Notes under the pieces: generated by a model | The model's database searches: none | The model's input: only the letters and a program-made list of their open reading frames with translations | Told to the model about the DNA's origin: nothing | In this document: piece by piece, positions 5,385 through 7,219 of the stretch | Layout: each line of letters starts with the position of its first letter | Numbering within the stretch: position 1 is the stretch's first letter | Made by a program: the position numbers and the translations under genes | Origin: Acidobacteriota bacterium | Lineage (GTDB): Bacteria > Actinomycetota > Actinomycetes > Actinomycetales > Micrococcaceae | Assembly: GCA_019352125.1 (NCBI GenBank) | Contig: JABBNV010000138.1 | Location: 1-7,219, forward strand | Direction of reading: 5' to 3' | DNA length: 7,219 nucleotides

Positions 5385-7219
5385 GCGTCGGGCGGAGTTC
5401 CGCTGACGAGATCGGCTGGCCAAGAGCCAGGATTGCACATCGGCCAAAGGCTCCCCTGACTCATCCAGGTGGTGCCTGCCCCACAGACCAGAGCTATCCA
5501 GATGCCAACTTGACGTTGCAGGATCTACATAGCGTTCCAACAGTGCGATGATGTCCGCCACGTCTTCCTTGTTCTTGATCTGCACTAATGCTTCGACGCG
5601 ACGATCAAGATTACGGTGCATCATGTCAGCTGAACCGATGTAGACTACCGGATCCCCGCCGTTGGCGAAGGTGAAGACCCTAGAGTGCTCCAGGAAACGG
5701 CCCAGAATGGAGCGGACAGTAATGTTTTCGCTCAGCCCCGGAACACCCGGGCGCAAAGAGCAGATGCCACGCACTACTACTTCCACCTTGACACCCGCTT
5801 GGGAGGCTCGGTAGAGGGCATCAATAATGGCCTCGTCCACCATGGAATTAACCTTGATTTGAACCTTGGCCCGCAGGCCGGCTCGGGCGTTGGAGATTTC
5901 CTTCTCGATCCGATCAATTAGGCCGGAGCGCACGGAACGGGGAGCGACCAAGAGTCGCTTGAAGGTTGACTTGGGGGCGTAGCCGGACAGTTGGTTGAAG
6001 AGCTTGGAGAGATCCTCACCCACCTGGTTGTCCGCGGTGAGCAAACCCAGATCCTCGTAATAGCGAGCGGTGCGTGGGTGGTAATTTCCGGTACCAATGT
6101 GGCAGTAACGGCGAATCCCATCCAGTTCCTGACGCACCACTAGGGAAAGCTTGCAGTGCGTCTTCAAACCCACAATCCCGTACACCACATGAACGCCAGC
6201 CTGTTCCAGCTTGCGAGCCCAGGAGATGTTGGCCTGCTCATCAAAGCGGGCCTTGATTTCCACCAGCGCCAGTACCTGTTTGCCCGCCTCGGCGGCATCA
6301 ACCAGGGCATCCACAATGGGGGAATCCCCACTGGTGCGGTAGAGCGTCTGCTTGATGGCTTGCACCTTCGGGTCCGCCGCCGCCTGCTCCAGGAACGCCT
6401 GCACTGAGGTGGAGAACGAGTCATAGGGGTGGTGCAACAAGATGTCCCGGCGACGCATAGCCGCAAATACATTCGCAGCCTTGGCAGTTTCGGATTCGTT
6501 CAAGAAACGGCTGGTGTGCGGTACCTGCTTGGGATACCGAAGATCACTGCGGTCAATGCTGCCAATGACGGACAGGCCGCGCAGATCCAACGGAGCTGGC
6601 AGCGCGTAAACCTCAGACTCTTCCACATCCAGTTCGCGTACCAGCAGGGCGCGAATGTTGGGGTTGATGTCCGTGGTTACTTCAAGGCGAACTGGCGGTC
6701 CAAAGCGGCGGCGGAGCAGTTCCTTCTCAAGAGCCTGCAACAGGTTTTCGGCGTCGTCCTCTTCAACTTCAAGATCCTCATTGCGGGTTACTCGGAACGT
6801 ATGTTGTTCCAGCACCTCCATGCCGGGGAATAGTTGGTCCAGGTGCTGAGAGATCACTTCTTCGAGCGGAATGAAGCGCGCCACTCGGCCGGGGATGGTG
6901 CCAGCGCGGGGCCCATCAACGGCCACCAATCGCGGCAACTGGTCCGGAACCTTCAGCCGGGCGAAGAGTTCCTTGCCGCTCACAGGATTACGGACCACGA
7001 CAGCCAGGTTCAGTGAGAGCCCCGAAATGTAGGGGAACGGGTGTGCTGGGTCCACCGCCAGGGGCGTCAGGATGGGGAACAGCTTCTGAGCGAACATGTC
7101 CGAGAGCTGGTTTTGAGCGGTTGCATCCAGCTCGTTCCAGTGCACCAGATGAATCTGTTCAAACGCCAGAGCGGGGCGAATCTGGTCCGCGAAGACGTGA
7201 GCGTGCCGCGCCTGGAGCC
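5382..7219 (-). CDS. ppk1: Polyphosphate kinase 1, 5' end beyond window
   Basis: Reversibly polymerises the gamma phosphate of ATP into inorganic polyphosphate. The frame stays open to the window edge, giving 611 C-terminal residues out of a family length near 690-750. The GTG at 7143-7145 is an internal valine: upstream codons read FADQIRPALAFEQIHLVHWNELD, in short pieces typical of the PPK N-domain (FADQIRPAL, then HWNELD). Catalytic features, numbered from that valine as 1: R270 in QTLYRTS, R300 in EIKARFDEQANI, H330 in GLKTHCKLSL (codon 6156-6158), the autophosphorylated histidine position (E. coli H435), and H487 in FLEHSRVFTFANGG (codon 5685-5687, E. coli H592). GSADMMHRNLDRRVE (504-518) belongs to the second phospholipase-D-like domain. 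All key residues in view are intact. It is first of the visible - strand run, one base into mutT1. PPK1 can be membrane-associated, but no membrane segment is seen. Confidence 0.96.
   Translation of the reverse strand, partial: LQARHAHVFADQIRPALAFEQIHLVHWNELDATAQNQLSDMFAQKLFPILTPLAVDPAHPFPYISGLSLNLAVVVRNPVSGKELFARLKVPDQLPRLVAVDGPRAGTIPGRVARFIPLEEVISQHLDQLFPGMEVLEQHTFRVTRNEDLEVEEDDAENLLQALEKELLRRRFGPPVRLEVTTDINPNIRALLVRELDVEESEVYALPAPLDLRGLSVIGSIDRSDLRYPKQVPHTSRFLNESETAKAANVFAAMRRRDILLHHPYDSFSTSVQAFLEQAAADPKVQAIKQTLYRTSGDSPIVDALVDAAEAGKQVLALVEIKARFDEQANISWARKLEQAGVHVVYGIVGLKTHCKLSLVVRQELDGIRRYCHIGTGNYHPRTARYYEDLGLLTADNQVGEDLSKLFNQLSGYAPKSTFKRLLVAPRSVRSGLIDRIEKEISNARAGLRAKVQIKVNSMVDEAIIDALYRASQAGVKVEVVVRGICSLRPGVPGLSENITVRSILGRFLEHSRVFTFANGGDPVVYIGSADMMHRNLDRRVEALVQIKNKEDVADIIALLERYVDPATSSWHLDSSGLWGRHHLDESGEPLADVQSWLLASRSRQRNSARR

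Noticed and set aside
7143..7145. GTG as the start of ppk
   Set aside because: The 24 codons beyond it are open to the window edge and read as PPK N-domain sequence (FADQIRPAL), so this is an internal valine.

Overview
The window reads as a compact block of actinobacterial housekeeping genes. The polyphosphate kinase gene sits directly before a fused Nudix/histidine-phosphatase gene of the mycobacterial MutT1 type, GTG starts are used, spacing is tight, and base composition is moderately high in GC (roughly 57-60% by eye). A DUF1648/DUF5808-type membrane protein and a thyA-folA pair next to an E. coli-type asd would fit the Micrococcaceae (Arthrobacter and relatives). That placement is from memory of gene neighbourhoods, and genus cannot be decided here.

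Layout. The left end (1-1026, + strand) holds the 3' part of a winged-helix protein of the HTH_42/YcaQ-AlkZ family; its start lies outside the window. Everything else is on the - strand and is transcribed right to left: ppk (5' end beyond the right edge, stop at 5382), mutT1-like Nudix/phosphatase fusion (4420-5382), a five-helix DUF1648-type membrane protein (3670-4398), thyA (2821-3639), folA (2225-2824) and asd (1053-2174). The gaps are -1, 21, 30, -4 and 50 bp, so no non-coding stretch approaches 300 bases. asd and the + strand gene converge across 26 bp with no convincing terminator.

How the genes work together. ThyA makes dTMP and releases dihydrofolate, which FolA reduces back to tetrahydrofolate; the 4-bp overlap suits balanced synthesis of the two. 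The MutT1-like protein would clean oxidised or excess nucleotides from the pool. PPK1 moves the gamma phosphate of ATP to and from polyphosphate. Asd feeds the lysine/diaminopimelate, threonine and methionine branches and has no obvious biochemical reason to be here. The DUF1648 protein has no known role. The spacing allows one long operon, but TANNNT -10-like boxes 6-7 nt before the thyA and asd start codons suggest these two genes may also have their own leaderless transcripts.

I found no mobile element, CRISPR array, tRNA, rRNA, riboswitch or clear new system. The points worth a second look are modest: possible leaderless starts inside an operon, the proteobacterial-type asd, the QGQ motif in the HTH_42 protein, and the uncharacterised membrane protein between mutT1 and thyA.
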